The notes under the pieces were generated by a model. The model saw only the letters and a program-made list of their open reading frames with translations. It ran no database searches and was not told where the DNA came from. The position numbers and the translations under genes are program-made. Below are positions 46,595-56,829 of a stretch of 64,000 nucleotides of DNA, piece after piece. This DNA comes from CAZOSF01 sp964582415 (GTDB lineage Bacteria > Bacteroidota > Bacteroidia > Flavobacteriales > Flavobacteriaceae), in contig CAZOSF010000002.1 of the NCBI GenBank assembly GCA_964582415.1, positions 21,533 to 85,532 on the forward strand, given 5' to 3'. Numbering within the stretch: the first letter of the stretch is position 1; each line of letters starts with the position of its first letter.

Positions 46595-48199
46595 TTATAC
46601 AAACATGGTTACAGGATTCTCAATATACATTCTCAAGGTCTGTAAAAATTGAGCTCCTGTAGCCCCATCAACGGTTCTGTGATCGCAAGCCAGCGTGACG
46701 GTCATTGTGTTTCCAACCACTATCGCCCCATTTTTCACCACTGGTTTTTCTATGATAGCCCCCACGGACAATATAGCCGAATTGGGTTGATTGATAATAG
46801 AGGTAAATTCTTTGATGCCAAACATTCCAAGATTGGAAACAGTAAAGGTACTACCCTGCATTTCTTCAGGGGTTAGTTTTTTGTTTCTCGCCTTGGTGGC
46901 AAGTTCCTTTACCGCTGCCCCAATTTGAGAATACGACATTTGGTCGGTAAACTTCAATACAGGAACGACCAATCCGTCTTCAACGGCTACGGCCACCCCA
47001 ACATGGATGTGTTTCGCTATCCTAGTTACATTACCCTCCCATTGACTATTCACCTGCGGATGTTTACGCAATGCCATAGCACAGGCCTTGACCACCATGT
47101 CGTTGAAAGAAATCTTCACGTCAGGTGAACTGTTAATAGCATTTCGGGCAGCGATGGCGTTGTCCATATCCAACTCGATGGTTAGATAATAATGCGGAGC
47201 CGTAAATTTCGACTCACCCAATCGCTTTGCAATCGTTTTACGCATCTGGGAGTTTGTGATCTCCTCAAAACTCTCAACACCTACTGGGATATATGTTTGA
47301 CCCGCGGCTGCAGGTTGGTAATTCTCGATGTCCCTTTTTATAATTCTTCCGTGTTCTCCACTACCTTGAATCATCGATAGATTGATATTGCGTTCCTCGG
47401 CCATTTTTTTGGCTAACGGGGAAGCAACAACACGTGCATCAGAAGCTATTTTTGGAGCCGAAACTGGTTTGGCCGGTGCGACAGGTGTTGCTACAGCGAC
47501 TACCTTTGGTGCAGCCTCCTGTTTTGGTGCTTCCGTTTGTTTTGGAGCCTCTTGCTTACCGGGAACGGCAGTAATTCCGGAAACATCGGTTCCAGCAGGC
47601 CCAATGATAGCCAAGAGTGAATCCACCTTCGCAGATTCTCCAGCTTTTAAACCGATCTTTAATAGAGTTCCGCTATAGAAAGATTCGAATTCCATGGTAG
47701 CCTTATCAGTTTCGATTTCGGCCAAAATATCTCCTTCTTCTACTTTATCCCCTTCCTTTTTTAGCCATGAGGCCACAGTACCTTCCTCCATAGTATCACT
47801 TAATCGAGGCATGGTAATGATTTGAACACCTTCAGGTAATTTTGTGCTGGCAGTCTCCTTTGCAGGTTGTACACTGGCAGCTTCCGCTTTGGCTTCTTCT
47901 TTAGGAGCAGCCTGTGGTGCAGGAGCATTCCCTCCTTTAAGCAACCCACTAATATCCTCACCCTTTTCACCAATGATCGCGAGTAATGCATCCACTTTAG
48001 CAGTCTCCCCTTCTTTAATACCAATATGCAAAAGGGTGCCCTCATAAAAGGACTCAAACTCCATGGTAGCTTTATCGGTTTCTATCTCAGCTAAGATATC
48101 CCCTTCAGCAACGGCATCCCCAACCTTCTTCAACCAGGAGGCAACAGTACCTTCCTCCATGGTATCACTCAAACGGGGCATGGTTATTATTTCAGCCAT
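46595..48199 (-). CDS. pdhC: pyruvate dehydrogenase E2, dihydrolipoamide acetyltransferase
   Basis: A 534-residue acetyltransferase core of the pyruvate dehydrogenase complex. Two tandem lipoyl domains are visible with lipoyl Lys at 43 and about 166, both in ETDKATMEFES. Alanine/proline-rich linkers surround them, the peripheral subunit-binding domain has VASPLAKKMAEERNINLSMI, and the catalytic domain ends with CDHRTVDGATGAQFLQTL carrying the active His and Asp. It starts 2 nt after pdhA. E1 beta is not present in the window, as is common in flavobacteria. Confidence 0.95.
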   Translation of the reverse strand: MAEIITMPRLSDTMEEGTVASWLKKVGDAVAEGDILAEIETDKATMEFESFYEGTLLHIGIKEGETAKVDALLAIIGEKGEDISGLLKGGNAPAPQAAPKEEAKAEAASVQPAKETASTKLPEGVQIITMPRLSDTMEEGTVASWLKKEGDKVEEGDILAEIETDKATMEFESFYSGTLLKIGLKAGESAKVDSLLAIIGPAGTDVSGITAVPGKQEAPKQTEAPKQEAAPKVVAVATPVAPAKPVSAPKIASDARVVASPLAKKMAEERNINLSMIQGSGEHGRIIKRDIENYQPAAAGQTYIPVGVESFEEITNSQMRKTIAKRLGESKFTAPHYYLTIELDMDNAIAARNAINSSPDVKISFNDMVVKACAMALRKHPQVNSQWEGNVTRIAKHIHVGVAVAVEDGLVVPVLKFTDQMSYSQIGAAVKELATKARNKKLTPEEMQGSTFTVSNLGMFGIKEFTSIINQPNSAILSVGAIIEKPVVKNGAIVVGNTMTVTLACDHRTVDGATGAQFLQTLRMYIENPVTMFV

Positions 48200-48201
48200 A
48201 G

Positions 48202-49200
48202 TTATAGTTTATGAGGTAAAAATGGATAATCTTCTTGTTCGTATACAGTATCGTACATTACATTATTTTCAGGCCATGGGGAATCTTCTGCAAATTTCTC
48301 ACATTCGTCCACTAGGTCTTTAACACGTTTGTCAATTTTTTTGATTTCTGCCTCGGTCGCCCATTTCTTTTCATAGATATGGTTCAATACATAAGAGATA
48401 GGATCCTGTTCTTGCATTTTGGCCACTTCCTCCTTGGTACGATAATGCTGAGCATCACTCATGGAATGACCACGATAACGGTACGTTCTAATTTCAAGGA
48501 ATGTTGGACCGTCACCTCTACGAGCGCGTGAAATAGCCTCATCCATTTCCTTAGCGACCACATCTGGCTTCATCCCATCTACCGCACGGCAAGGCATTTC
48601 ATAACCCAATCCGAGTTTATAAATATCGGGGTGATTTGCAGTTCGTTCTACTGAGGTCCCCATAGCATATCCGTTGTTTTCAACACAGAATACCACAGGT
48701 AGTTTCCACAACATGGCTAGGTTGAAGGTCTCGTGAAGTGACCCCTGACGCGTTGCACCATCCCCCATAAACGTAAGGGTAACTGCATCGCGACCATGAT
48801 ACTTATCGGCGAAGGCAAGACCAGCTCCCAACGGAATTTGGCCCCCAACAATTCCATGACCTCCATAAAAACGGTGTTCTTTGGAGAAAATGTGCATGGA
48901 GCCTCCCAGTCCTTGAGAGGTGCCGGTACCTTTACCGTACAATTCGGCCATCACCTTTCTTGGGTCCACTCCCATACCTATAGGTTGTGGGTGGTTTCGA
49001 TACGCCGTAATCATTTTATCCTTTGTCAGGTCCATCGCATGCAAAGAACCCGCCAATACGGCTTCCTGTCCATTGTATAAATGCAAAAACCCTCTAACTT
49101 TTTGTTTGATATATACTTGGGCTAGCTTGTCTTCAAACTTGCGCCAAAACAACATATCCTCATACCACTTTAGGTATGTCTCCTTGGTAATCTTTTTCAT
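48202..49200 (-). CDS. pdhA: pyruvate dehydrogenase E1 alpha subunit
   Basis: A 332-residue thiamin-diphosphate enzyme subunit. The TPP motif spans MGDGATRQGSLHETFNLA to ENNGYAMGTSVE, and the phosphorylation-loop analogue YRYRGHSMSDAQHYRTKEE is present. It decarboxylates pyruvate together with the beta subunit, which lies elsewhere. It is co-transcribed with pdhC and separated from cdd upstream by 117 nt containing TATTTTTG (minus strand, 49231-49238), a possible own promoter. Confidence 0.96.
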   Translation of the reverse strand: MKKITKETYLKWYEDMLFWRKFEDKLAQVYIKQKVRGFLHLYNGQEAVLAGSLHAMDLTKDKMITAYRNHPQPIGMGVDPRKVMAELYGKGTGTSQGLGGSMHIFSKEHRFYGGHGIVGGQIPLGAGLAFADKYHGRDAVTLTFMGDGATRQGSLHETFNLAMLWKLPVVFCVENNGYAMGTSVERTANHPDIYKLGLGYEMPCRAVDGMKPDVVAKEMDEAISRARRGDGPTFLEIRTYRYRGHSMSDAQHYRTKEEVAKMQEQDPISYVLNHIYEKKWATEAEIKKIDKRVKDLVDECEKFAEDSPWPENNVMYDTVYEQEDYPFLPHKL

Positions 49201-49317
49201 CCTTGTCTGCTGTATTCAAAATACGAAAAACAAAAATACAGTATTCTAAACTTCTATAAAACTCGAATTTTATAAAAAAGTACCGAAAACGTTGTCGTTT
49301 CAGCAAATTGAAGCTCC

Positions 49318-49800
49318 TTAGAGATAGGAGCCATCGAAAATTAAGGGAAGTAGATTCTTGACACTTTCCGATTTGACCACCTTGCCTGTTTTCCCCATAA
49401 AATAGAGCGCAATTGGGTTATCCTGTTTTACCTCGTATTCTACCAAAGCTTGTCGGCACGCTCCACACGGAGGAATAGGATCGGAATTGTCATGCTCGGT
49501 ACTTCCGGCAGCAATGGCTATGGCAATAATTGGCGCTTCTGGGTAATTGGCACCAGCCGAAAAGACCGCAACCCGTTCCGCACAAAGTCCAGAAGGGAAG
49601 GCAGCGTTTTCCTGATTGTTCCCCGTTACCACCATACCATTTTTAAGCAATACGCCCGCGCCTACCTTAAAACGTGAATAAGGCGCATAAGCCTTGTTTC
49701 GTGCTTGCTGCGCCTTATCCATTAAAACTTGAATACTTTGTGGAAGTTCGTCTATGGAATCATAGACTTCCAAATTCGATTCAAGCGTTATTTTTTTCAA
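49318..49800 (-). CDS. cdd: cytidine deaminase
   Basis: A 160-residue zinc deaminase that converts cytidine or deoxycytidine to the uridine forms. The zinc motif is CAERVA (with the Glu proton shuttle) together with PPCGACRQAL. It starts 4 nt after porV in the porU-porV-cdd-pdhA order that is conserved in flavobacteria. Confidence 0.95.
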   Translation of the reverse strand: MKKITLESNLEVYDSIDELPQSIQVLMDKAQQARNKAYAPYSRFKVGAGVLLKNGMVVTGNNQENAAFPSGLCAERVAVFSAGANYPEAPIIAIAIAAGSTEHDNSDPIPPCGACRQALVEYEVKQDNPIALYFMGKTGKVVKSESVKNLLPLIFDGSYL

Positions 49801-49804
49801 TTTT

Positions 49805-50959
49805 CTAGTATTCGTCGTATTCGTCTCCGAAACTAAACGTCAAGCCGAAACGAAGGGTTCCCTCCAATGGGCTTCGTACTCTTGAGGTAGAGAACAAATA
49901 GGAGATGTCGATATTGATGGACGTATATTTGAATCCAGCTCCCAAAGAAAGGAACTTTCGAGATCCTTTATCTTCACTTTCGTTAAAGTATCCCGTACGG
50001 AAAGCAAAAACATCTTGATACCAATATTCGGCACCAAGTGCCCAAGTCCATTCGCTTAGTTCTTCACTAAACCCTCCAGGAGCATCGCCAAAAGATTTAA
50101 AAATTCCACTAATAAAGCTAATGTTGTTGTACTCTTCGGCATCTTCCGCATTCAAAACACCATCTCCATTGAAATCTTTCGGTGTAGGCACCAAGAGCTT
50201 GTTTAATTCAATGTTGGTAGCGATTTTATTGTATTCATCTAAGATGAAATCAAATCCCCCACCAATTCCCAAGTTGGTTGGTAAAAAGTTTTCTTGTCCT
50301 ACTTGATCATATTTGATCTTTGGACCCACGTTGGAAATGTTAAAACCAGCTCTCCAACGACCATTAAAATCGTTGTAGGCCACCTCCTCGCTTTGATAAT
50401 AACCAGAAATATCCACAGCGAAAGAACCGGCTGCAGAGGCATCTTCATTGGAGGCTTGGATTTTCAAATCGGAACGAAGGTAACGTCCAGTTACTGCCAT
50501 GGAAAAACGCTCGCTTAGGCGCAAGGCATAAGAAACATCAAAAGTGAATTCGTTAGGGCTTTGAATCAACGGTTCTTGATCAAAAGTCTCTCTCAATTCG
50601 ATATCCCCAAGACTGAAGTAACGGAAACTACCGGCAACGGCACTTCTTTCATTGATTCGATTGTAATACGTTAGGTTCCCCAAGAAAATATCATTTACAA
50701 GATTGCTCAAGTAAGGAGTATAGGTAACCCCCACTCCTTGTTGGATTGTAGCGAAAGCATATTTTGCTGGGTTCCACTGTTGAGAGAAGGCGTCGGATGA
50801 ACTGGCCACCCCGATATCTCCCATACCACCGGCACGAGCATCAGCCGCGATCAAAAGAAAAGGCACCCCCGTGGTGATCGGTTGAGGGGGAATATCATCC
50901 TGTGCGGAAGCTTTAACAAAAAGAAATGAAATAAGTAAAAAAATTAGGGATTTCTTCAT
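49805..50959 (-). CDS. porV: type IX secretion system outer membrane protein PorV
   Basis: A 384-residue FadL-like outer-membrane barrel that delivers cargo from the SprA translocon to the sortase PorU. The mature N-terminus (after SAQDDIPPQ) leads into LLIAADARAGGMGDIGVASS, the strongest PorV signature, followed by SSDAFSQQWNPAKYAFA. An insert with acidic residues (DFNGDGVLNAEDAEEYNN) resembles a dockerin-like calcium loop. The C-terminus is LRFGLTFSFGDEYDEY. Its start lies 36 nt after the porU stop. Confidence 0.95.
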   Translation of the reverse strand: MKKSLIFLLISFLFVKASAQDDIPPQPITTGVPFLLIAADARAGGMGDIGVASSSDAFSQQWNPAKYAFATIQQGVGVTYTPYLSNLVNDIFLGNLTYYNRINERSAVAGSFRYFSLGDIELRETFDQEPLIQSPNEFTFDVSYALRLSERFSMAVTGRYLRSDLKIQASNEDASAAGSFAVDISGYYQSEEVAYNDFNGRWRAGFNISNVGPKIKYDQVGQENFLPTNLGIGGGFDFILDEYNKIATNIELNKLLVPTPKDFNGDGVLNAEDAEEYNNISFISGIFKSFGDAPGGFSEELSEWTWALGAEYWYQDVFAFRTGYFNESEDKGSRKFLSLGAGFKYTSINIDISYLFSTSRVRSPLEGTLRFGLTFSFGDEYDEY

Positions 50960-50995
50960 GAGGTCTAAATTTTGGACAAATATACTTTTAAATTT

Positions 50996-53900
50996 TTATA
51001 GGATTACCAGTTTTTCGAATTTTTCAACCTGTTTTCCGGTTAGGGTGGACTTCACTGTTAACTTATAGACATACACTCCTTTACCAATGGCATCACCGAA
51101 ATCATCCTTACCGTTCCAGACGATATCGCGGGATAAAAATCCATCGGTATTGATAATCTGATTTTGGGTCCAGACGACCTTTCCCGTTACAGTAAAAACT
51201 TGCACTTGAACTTCCAAAGGTTCAAAGGGCCGATTATGGTTGAACCAAAACTCGGTATAATTCACAAATGGATTTGGATAATTCAAAACCCGTGTAATTT
51301 TTAACTCATCATCACCTGCTACAATAAATTGGATTTCTGCGGTGTTGGAATTATTATATGTATCCCATGCCTTTACGGTAAGGGTATGCAATCCTTCGGA
51401 AAGGTCACGCAATTTATAATTGGCTTTACCTCGAGTATAATCATCTACTTCAGATTGGTAATATTCGTTGAGTACGAAAGGGTTGGCTTCATCTCCATCG
51501 AGAATTGCAATAATGTCGTGTCCGATACCACTGGAGGTGTTTATTCCGTTTTCATCCTCCAATTTTGCAATAAGTATTGGGGAGTCATTGGTTATACCTC
51601 CCGAAACGAAGGATTCATCATTCATAAAGAGATTGATGTATGGCCCCTGAGTATCAGCGGGAGCATTTTCGTTCAATCCCCCCACCAAGACATCTAAGTT
51701 GTACCCTGCTTGATCTTCCAGCACCTGATTTCTTTGGGCGTAGAAACTTACCTTTCCATTACCAACGGGTATTTGCGTGTCTCTGGGAACCACAAACTCA
51801 AACGAGAATTGCCCGCCAGTTACCGTTGCCTGACCATTAAACAATACTTCTCCCAAGGTTTTGAACTGCAATTTTAAGAGGTTGTTGGTATTCCCATCAT
51901 TGTCTAAATCCTGTTCATTATCACGAACACCGTCATTTGCCAGCGTCTCCCGAAGTAGATTTTTATCGAAAATCTTCACTTCTAGCACCCCGTTATAATC
52001 GGTTAAAACATTTCCTCCCTGATCGGTAACCACACCCCCCATACGAATCCTACTCAAGGCTTTCAACGTATCGGCCGCAGGACCCACAGGGACATCATTA
52101 ATGGATGTTAATTTGATATTTTTTTCCGGAAATGCCAATGGCATGGCAGGATCACCAATAAAGAAAACCACCCTTTTATTATCGTTATTGGGTAAAATAT
52201 TTTTAGTCACCCGAAGGGCCTCAGCTGGGGGAGGCGGATCTTGCAAACTATTGATTCCGAATAATTTTTCAGACAAGATGGTATTGAAACTTACTCCAAG
52301 GGAAACGCTAATAGATCTTGTTGTAGTTATCAAGGAAGAAGCTCCGCCCTCCGGATTCCAGAAAGTAAGTTCTCCCGCAGTAATTCGCAATGGATTATCG
52401 AATTTGCTGAATTCACAAGTAACAGTAATAAAACAAGGATATTTTGAATCATTGCGAAGTTCCTGTGCCGTTCCCTTGGTATAAATGAATTCTTTGGCGA
52501 GTCCGTCCTCTCCTCCGTGACCAAAGTAATTCACCACTAGGGCTCCTACTTCGATAGCATCCTGAATGGCTTCTTTTACCGCAGGATATCGGTTCCCCCC
52601 TGCAGAAGTTTCTTGCTGATAGGCATCGCTATGAATTTTCTTTACGTTGATAAATGGTTTTTCAGCGGAAACACGATCTGCAATTGAATCTAAGGTGACT
52701 TCCAAGGAAGTATATTCCCAATCCACATCCACATCATCGGATATAATTACAAAGGTATTCCGCCAGTTTCCGTAGGCTTCTTTTGATGCGGAGGTAATAA
52801 TTTTATCGACAACAGCATTGGCTTGGGCAACTTCATCTGCAAGAATCCGGCCAACGGCCAAATCCAACGTGTGCAACCCATCGACTGTTCCTTCATCAAT
52901 ATCCAGCATACCAAAATAGTCGTCCGACATAAAAGAAGAAAAGGTATTGGTACTGTTTAAGGTATGATAGGTAGGAACCATATTATTGTTGTCGGCCAAA
53001 CGATCTTTATAGTCAACAGAAGTATCTCCAAACAAACAAAGATATTTCAGGCGGTTTTCGTTATTGGAAGCATTCTCATAAATGTAGCGCACAAAGTTTC
53101 GAATGGCTCCAATGTCCTGTTTGCCCGAACTGAACTCCGTGTAAATTTTATCGGTTGGCACCACTTTCACTCGAAGTCCCGTAACATTTTTATGATGTTC
53201 TGCCAATCGCAGTGCTGGTTGAATCAGTGTTGGGTGACACACTATTAAATAATCCAAATCCTGAAAATTACCGGAACCATCCGTCAATATGGTCCCTTTC
53301 AAATCTTGGTTCGGGACTCGTGAGTTGCCATCCCTCGTAGGCGACAGAAAATCATTGGAATGGATAGCAACGTACGTTCTTAATTCTCCCATTTCAGCTT
53401 TAAAACTCAATGACCCAGAGTTTTCCGCATTCAACTTTGAACGAACGTCGGTAGGATTGGTAACATCCCATATCTGGGTGTACTCGGATGCATTGGAGAA
53501 TTGGTATTCGGCGATACCTCCTTGATTGGCAACCGATTTATTCTTAAAAAGAATTTGACGACCGGTTCCTATCAAACTGCGTGTTCCCTCTACATAAATA
53601 TAATCCAAATAGCCCACACTCGTGGGGTTTCCACCATTGTTGAACGCTAGATCGACTGTCACGGTTTCCCCCGACACAGGCAAATCCACCGTCATTTGAT
53701 CGATGCTCAACAAACTTGGGTCGTTTATTGGGAAAAACGTGAGGGGGTCCATCGAAGTAGAATTCACGGTCACAGCCATACTGGTATTTACCTCCGATGC
53801 AGAACCACAGCGCACCACCAAATGTATAGGCTCCCCAGCTACCTTATTCGGAAATGTGAATTCATAACGTTGCTCATTTTCGATATCAAAACGATTCCCA

Positions 53901-54868
53901 AACCACTGCCGACCTACTTTGGCTGGACTGTATTCATCTTCTTCCTGAAATTGTTCCTCTTGAAAGGTATTGATGATAGCTGTAGGATTTCCAGAAGGTT
54001 CTATCATTGGCTGAATGCGCAATCCGGGACCTCCATTGGCGGTTATGTAATAATACGCTTCGTCGCTGTAGGGATTCAGGTTGGTATCATTTTCTTCATC
54101 ATATCCTTCTATACCCTGGGCGAAGAATAAAATATAATCGCTGCTATCGAAACTACCATCCTCCGATCCTGCCACATAAATCGAATTCTCAGGAAGGTCG
54201 AAGGCATTGTTTTCTGCATTTGCTAAGCGAAGTGGTTTTCCTCCATGACCATAGATCTTCAGGTTATTTGGTTCGATGGTTCCCACCTCCATTCCTAAAT
54301 CGGATAAAAAGGATCGGGTAATTTTATACACCCCTGTCTTTTCCACCCTAAAACGATACCATTCTCCAGAACTTAGCACTGAATTTACAATAGGCATGCG
54401 ACGCTTTACAGGAGGATTGGTGTAGCCGTAGGAAACTTGAAAGGAGGTGATTCTTTGCACACGACCGTTTCTTTTAACCAATGGAGTTATGGTAATTCCT
54501 GTATAGATTTTTTCCCTTCCGCGAGAACTTTGTATGGAATAGCGTATTTGATCTGGAATGAGGGAAGTATTGAATTTTTTCAATTCAGCTGAATTTACAT
54601 CCTCCCATCGAATATTCGAAAGCTGTAAGGATTTGGGGTCGGCAAAACCACGATCCTCCCATCTTGCTTCATAGGACAATTTCTCGGCAGTATTGGTCAG
54701 CCCCAACTGAGAAAGATGAAAATCATGCAAATTAGGAGAAGACACCTTCTTCGCATTGGAGGCAAGAGGGGTACTGTCTTCCCAATAAATATGAATATCA
54801 CGGGATTGTCCCACAGCAAAGACTGTAATGAACATCCCAATGAGAAACGCCAATTTTCTTTTCATCAT
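50996..54868 (-). CDS. porU: type IX secretion system sortase PorU
   Basis: A 1290-residue gingipain-fold (C25) sortase that removes the C-terminal sorting domains of T9SS cargo at the outer surface. The signal peptide ends near Gly20 (FAVGQ). The catalytic domain shows the His region VNYFGHGGEDGLAKEF and the catalytic Cys in CFITVTCEFSKFDNP. A Gly-rich dockerin-like part and an Ig-like C-terminal region ending in VYVYKLTVK...KFEKLVIL complete the protein. It opens a minus-strand operon with porV and cdd and is divergent from gldJ. Confidence 0.95.
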   Translation of the reverse strand: MMKRKLAFLIGMFITVFAVGQSRDIHIYWEDSTPLASNAKKVSSPNLHDFHLSQLGLTNTAEKLSYEARWEDRGFADPKSLQLSNIRWEDVNSAELKKFNTSLIPDQIRYSIQSSRGREKIYTGITITPLVKRNGRVQRITSFQVSYGYTNPPVKRRMPIVNSVLSSGEWYRFRVEKTGVYKITRSFLSDLGMEVGTIEPNNLKIYGHGGKPLRLANAENNAFDLPENSIYVAGSEDGSFDSSDYILFFAQGIEGYDEENDTNLNPYSDEAYYYITANGGPGLRIQPMIEPSGNPTAIINTFQEEQFQEEDEYSPAKVGRQWFGNRFDIENEQRYEFTFPNKVAGEPIHLVVRCGSASEVNTSMAVTVNSTSMDPLTFFPINDPSLLSIDQMTVDLPVSGETVTVDLAFNNGGNPTSVGYLDYIYVEGTRSLIGTGRQILFKNKSVANQGGIAEYQFSNASEYTQIWDVTNPTDVRSKLNAENSGSLSFKAEMGELRTYVAIHSNDFLSPTRDGNSRVPNQDLKGTILTDGSGNFQDLDYLIVCHPTLIQPALRLAEHHKNVTGLRVKVVPTDKIYTEFSSGKQDIGAIRNFVRYIYENASNNENRLKYLCLFGDTSVDYKDRLADNNNMVPTYHTLNSTNTFSSFMSDDYFGMLDIDEGTVDGLHTLDLAVGRILADEVAQANAVVDKIITSASKEAYGNWRNTFVIISDDVDVDWEYTSLEVTLDSIADRVSAEKPFINVKKIHSDAYQQETSAGGNRYPAVKEAIQDAIEVGALVVNYFGHGGEDGLAKEFIYTKGTAQELRNDSKYPCFITVTCEFSKFDNPLRITAGELTFWNPEGGASSLITTTRSISVSLGVSFNTILSEKLFGINSLQDPPPPAEALRVTKNILPNNDNKRVVFFIGDPAMPLAFPEKNIKLTSINDVPVGPAADTLKALSRIRMGGVVTDQGGNVLTDYNGVLEVKIFDKNLLRETLANDGVRDNEQDLDNDGNTNNLLKLQFKTLGEVLFNGQATVTGGQFSFEFVVPRDTQIPVGNGKVSFYAQRNQVLEDQAGYNLDVLVGGLNENAPADTQGPYINLFMNDESFVSGGITNDSPILIAKLEDENGINTSSGIGHDIIAILDGDEANPFVLNEYYQSEVDDYTRGKANYKLRDLSEGLHTLTVKAWDTYNNSNTAEIQFIVAGDDELKITRVLNYPNPFVNYTEFWFNHNRPFEPLEVQVQVFTVTGKVVWTQNQIINTDGFLSRDIVWNGKDDFGDAIGKGVYVYKLTVKSTLTGKQVEKFEKLVIL

Positions 54869-54881
54869 AGCAATAACGGCT

Positions 54882-54889
54882 CAAAGATA
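54882..54889 (-). promoter_or_regulatory. -7 box of porU
   Basis: TATCTTTG on the minus strand matches TAnnTTTG exactly, 13 nt before the porU ATG. The 209-bp porU/gldJ intergenic region holds this box and the gldJ promoter and nothing else I recognise. Confidence 0.5.
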
Positions 54890-55019
54890 AGCTTAGTATG
54901 CAATTTGACCATTAGTTTGAGTCAAATTTACATTCCTTTATACTATATACCAAGAAACAGCGTTATGCCAATGGTCGAAGCAATAGCAATGCTTTCGCAT
55001 TCAAAAAAACAAAATAATA

Positions 55020-55048
55020 TTGCGCTTTAAACGTTAATTAGTATATTG
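55020..55048 (+). promoter_or_regulatory. Promoter-like element of gldJ
   Basis: TTG at 55020-55022 and TATATTG at 55042-55048 are separated by 19 nt, the right spacing for -33/-7 boxes, and each is followed by CG. The ATG at 55078 lies 29 nt beyond. Confidence 0.5.
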
Positions 55049-55077
55049 CGAACCCAATTTTTTCATTTTTTGAAACT

Positions 55078-56760
55078 ATGAACGTCAAGAAAAACCTAGT
55101 ACTTAAGCTATTTATCCTTGTAGCTTCAACCGCCCTATTTGTGAGTTGTAGCAAGTCGAGGGACTATAAAAATAGCTCACGAGCTACCGGATGGAAACTG
55201 AATGCCAAAGAAGGTGGATTTCAGTACGATCCTAAAACAAAAGAGCAAGAAACTGGCCCCGGTCTTGTTTTTATCGAAGGTGGTACATTTACTATGGGAA
55301 GAGTGCAGGATGATCCTATGCACGATTGGAACAACGCCCCAAACCAACAACACGTTCAGTCTTTCTACATGGACGAAACAGAGGTAACCAACCTCATGTA
55401 TTTGGAATATCTTGATTGGGTTAAAAGCGTTTTCCCACCTTCCAACGAAAACTACCGAAACATTTATGAAGGAGCTGTACCTGATACTTTGGTTTGGAGA
55501 AACCGTCTTGGGTACAACGAAGTTATGACCAATAACTATTTGAGACACCCTGCCTATGCCAACTATCCTGTCGTAGGTGTAAGCTGGGTACAAGCTGTAG
55601 AGTTCAGTAACTGGAGAACCGACCGTGTGAATGAGTTGATTCTAGAAGAAAATGGTGTTACCTCTCGAAATGCACGATATGAGGTAGAGCCTGGTCAGTC
55701 GTTCAACACAGAAACGTATTTGAATGCTCCTACACAAACCTATGGTGGTAATGATTCCATTACTCGCGGAGGGAAGTATTCTCAGTCTATCGCTAAAAGA
55801 AGTGAAGACAGCACCAATTTATACATTACCAGAAAAGAAGGGCTTCTATTGCCTTCGTACCGACTTCCCACTGAAGCGGAATGGGAATATGCTGCCCTAG
55901 GACTGGTTGGATTAAGAAATTACAACGTATACCGTGGAAAGAAGAAATATCCATGGGAAGGACAATACACCCGTTCTCCAAAGCGCAGAACACGTGGCGA
56001 CCAAATGGCCAACTTCAAGCAAGGAGATGGTGACTATGGTGGAATCGCCGGTTGGAGTGATGACGGAGCAGACATTACTGCAGAAGTGAAATCCTACGAA
56101 CCCAATGATTACGGTTTGTATGATATGGCGGGTAACGTTGCCGAGTGGGTAGCAGATGTTTACCGTCCAATCGTTGATGACGAATTCAATGACTTCAACT
56201 ATTATCGTGGTAATATTTACACTAAAAATGCCATTGACGAAAATGGTCAGGTTAAAATCGTTACTCCAGATTCTATTCTTTTCGATACACTTTCCAACGG
56301 TAAGATTGTAGCGAGAGCACTCCCTGGAGAAATTTACCAAGTTCCGGTTGATGAGAATGAGACCTATCTAAGGACCAATTTCTCGGATGCGGATAACCGT
56401 GACTATCGTGATGGTGATAAAAAATCGACCAGATACTACCAATCATTTGGCGGTGAAGAGGACGAAGAAGAACTTGACCCATCAAAACGCATGTACAACT
56501 CTCCAAGACATGAGGTGTTTGCTGACACTGTTGGTTCGTTGGTGCGTGAATATGACAAATCTACAAAACGAACTACCCTCATCAATAATGAAGTTCGTGT
56601 TTACAAGGGAGGTTCTTGGAGAGATCGTGATTACTGGTTAGATCCAGCGCAACGTCGTTACTTCCCCCAAGATATGGCAACAGATTATATCGGATTCCGA
56701 TGCGCCATGTCGCGTGTGGGTTCAAAATCGAAAAAAGGGAAACGCCCTCGTCATAAATAA
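55078..56760 (+). CDS. gldJ: gliding motility lipoprotein GldJ
   Basis: A 560-residue lipoprotein required for gliding and for T9SS stability in Flavobacterium. The lipobox FVSC gives Cys24. The body is a formylglycine-generating-enzyme-like (sulfatase-modifying factor) fold: FIEGGTFTMGR, DETEVTNLMYLEYLDW, LPSYRLPTEAEWEYAALG, YDMAGNVAEWVADV and VYKGGSWRDRDYWLDPAQRR with YIGFRCAMS. It ends in a basic KSKKGKRPRHK tail. It is divergent from porU, followed by a terminator and murF. Confidence 0.96.
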   Translation: MNVKKNLVLKLFILVASTALFVSCSKSRDYKNSSRATGWKLNAKEGGFQYDPKTKEQETGPGLVFIEGGTFTMGRVQDDPMHDWNNAPNQQHVQSFYMDETEVTNLMYLEYLDWVKSVFPPSNENYRNIYEGAVPDTLVWRNRLGYNEVMTNNYLRHPAYANYPVVGVSWVQAVEFSNWRTDRVNELILEENGVTSRNARYEVEPGQSFNTETYLNAPTQTYGGNDSITRGGKYSQSIAKRSEDSTNLYITRKEGLLLPSYRLPTEAEWEYAALGLVGLRNYNVYRGKKKYPWEGQYTRSPKRRTRGDQMANFKQGDGDYGGIAGWSDDGADITAEVKSYEPNDYGLYDMAGNVAEWVADVYRPIVDDEFNDFNYYRGNIYTKNAIDENGQVKIVTPDSILFDTLSNGKIVARALPGEIYQVPVDENETYLRTNFSDADNRDYRDGDKKSTRYYQSFGGEEDEEELDPSKRMYNSPRHEVFADTVGSLVREYDKSTKRTTLINNEVRVYKGGSWRDRDYWLDPAQRRYFPQDMATDYIGFRCAMSRVGSKSKKGKRPRHK

Positions 56761-56776
56761 TAAAAACACTTATTCT

Positions 56777-56804
56777 AACCCTCCAAAATTTGGAGGGTTT
56801 TTTT
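56777..56804 (+). terminator. Rho-independent terminator of gldJ
   Basis: AACCCTCCAAA (56777-56787) pairs with TTTGGAGGGTT (56789-56799) and runs into T7. It ends 26 nt before the murF start. Confidence 0.92.
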
Positions 56805-56829
56805 ATAACTTTAATCAAATTCGTACACC

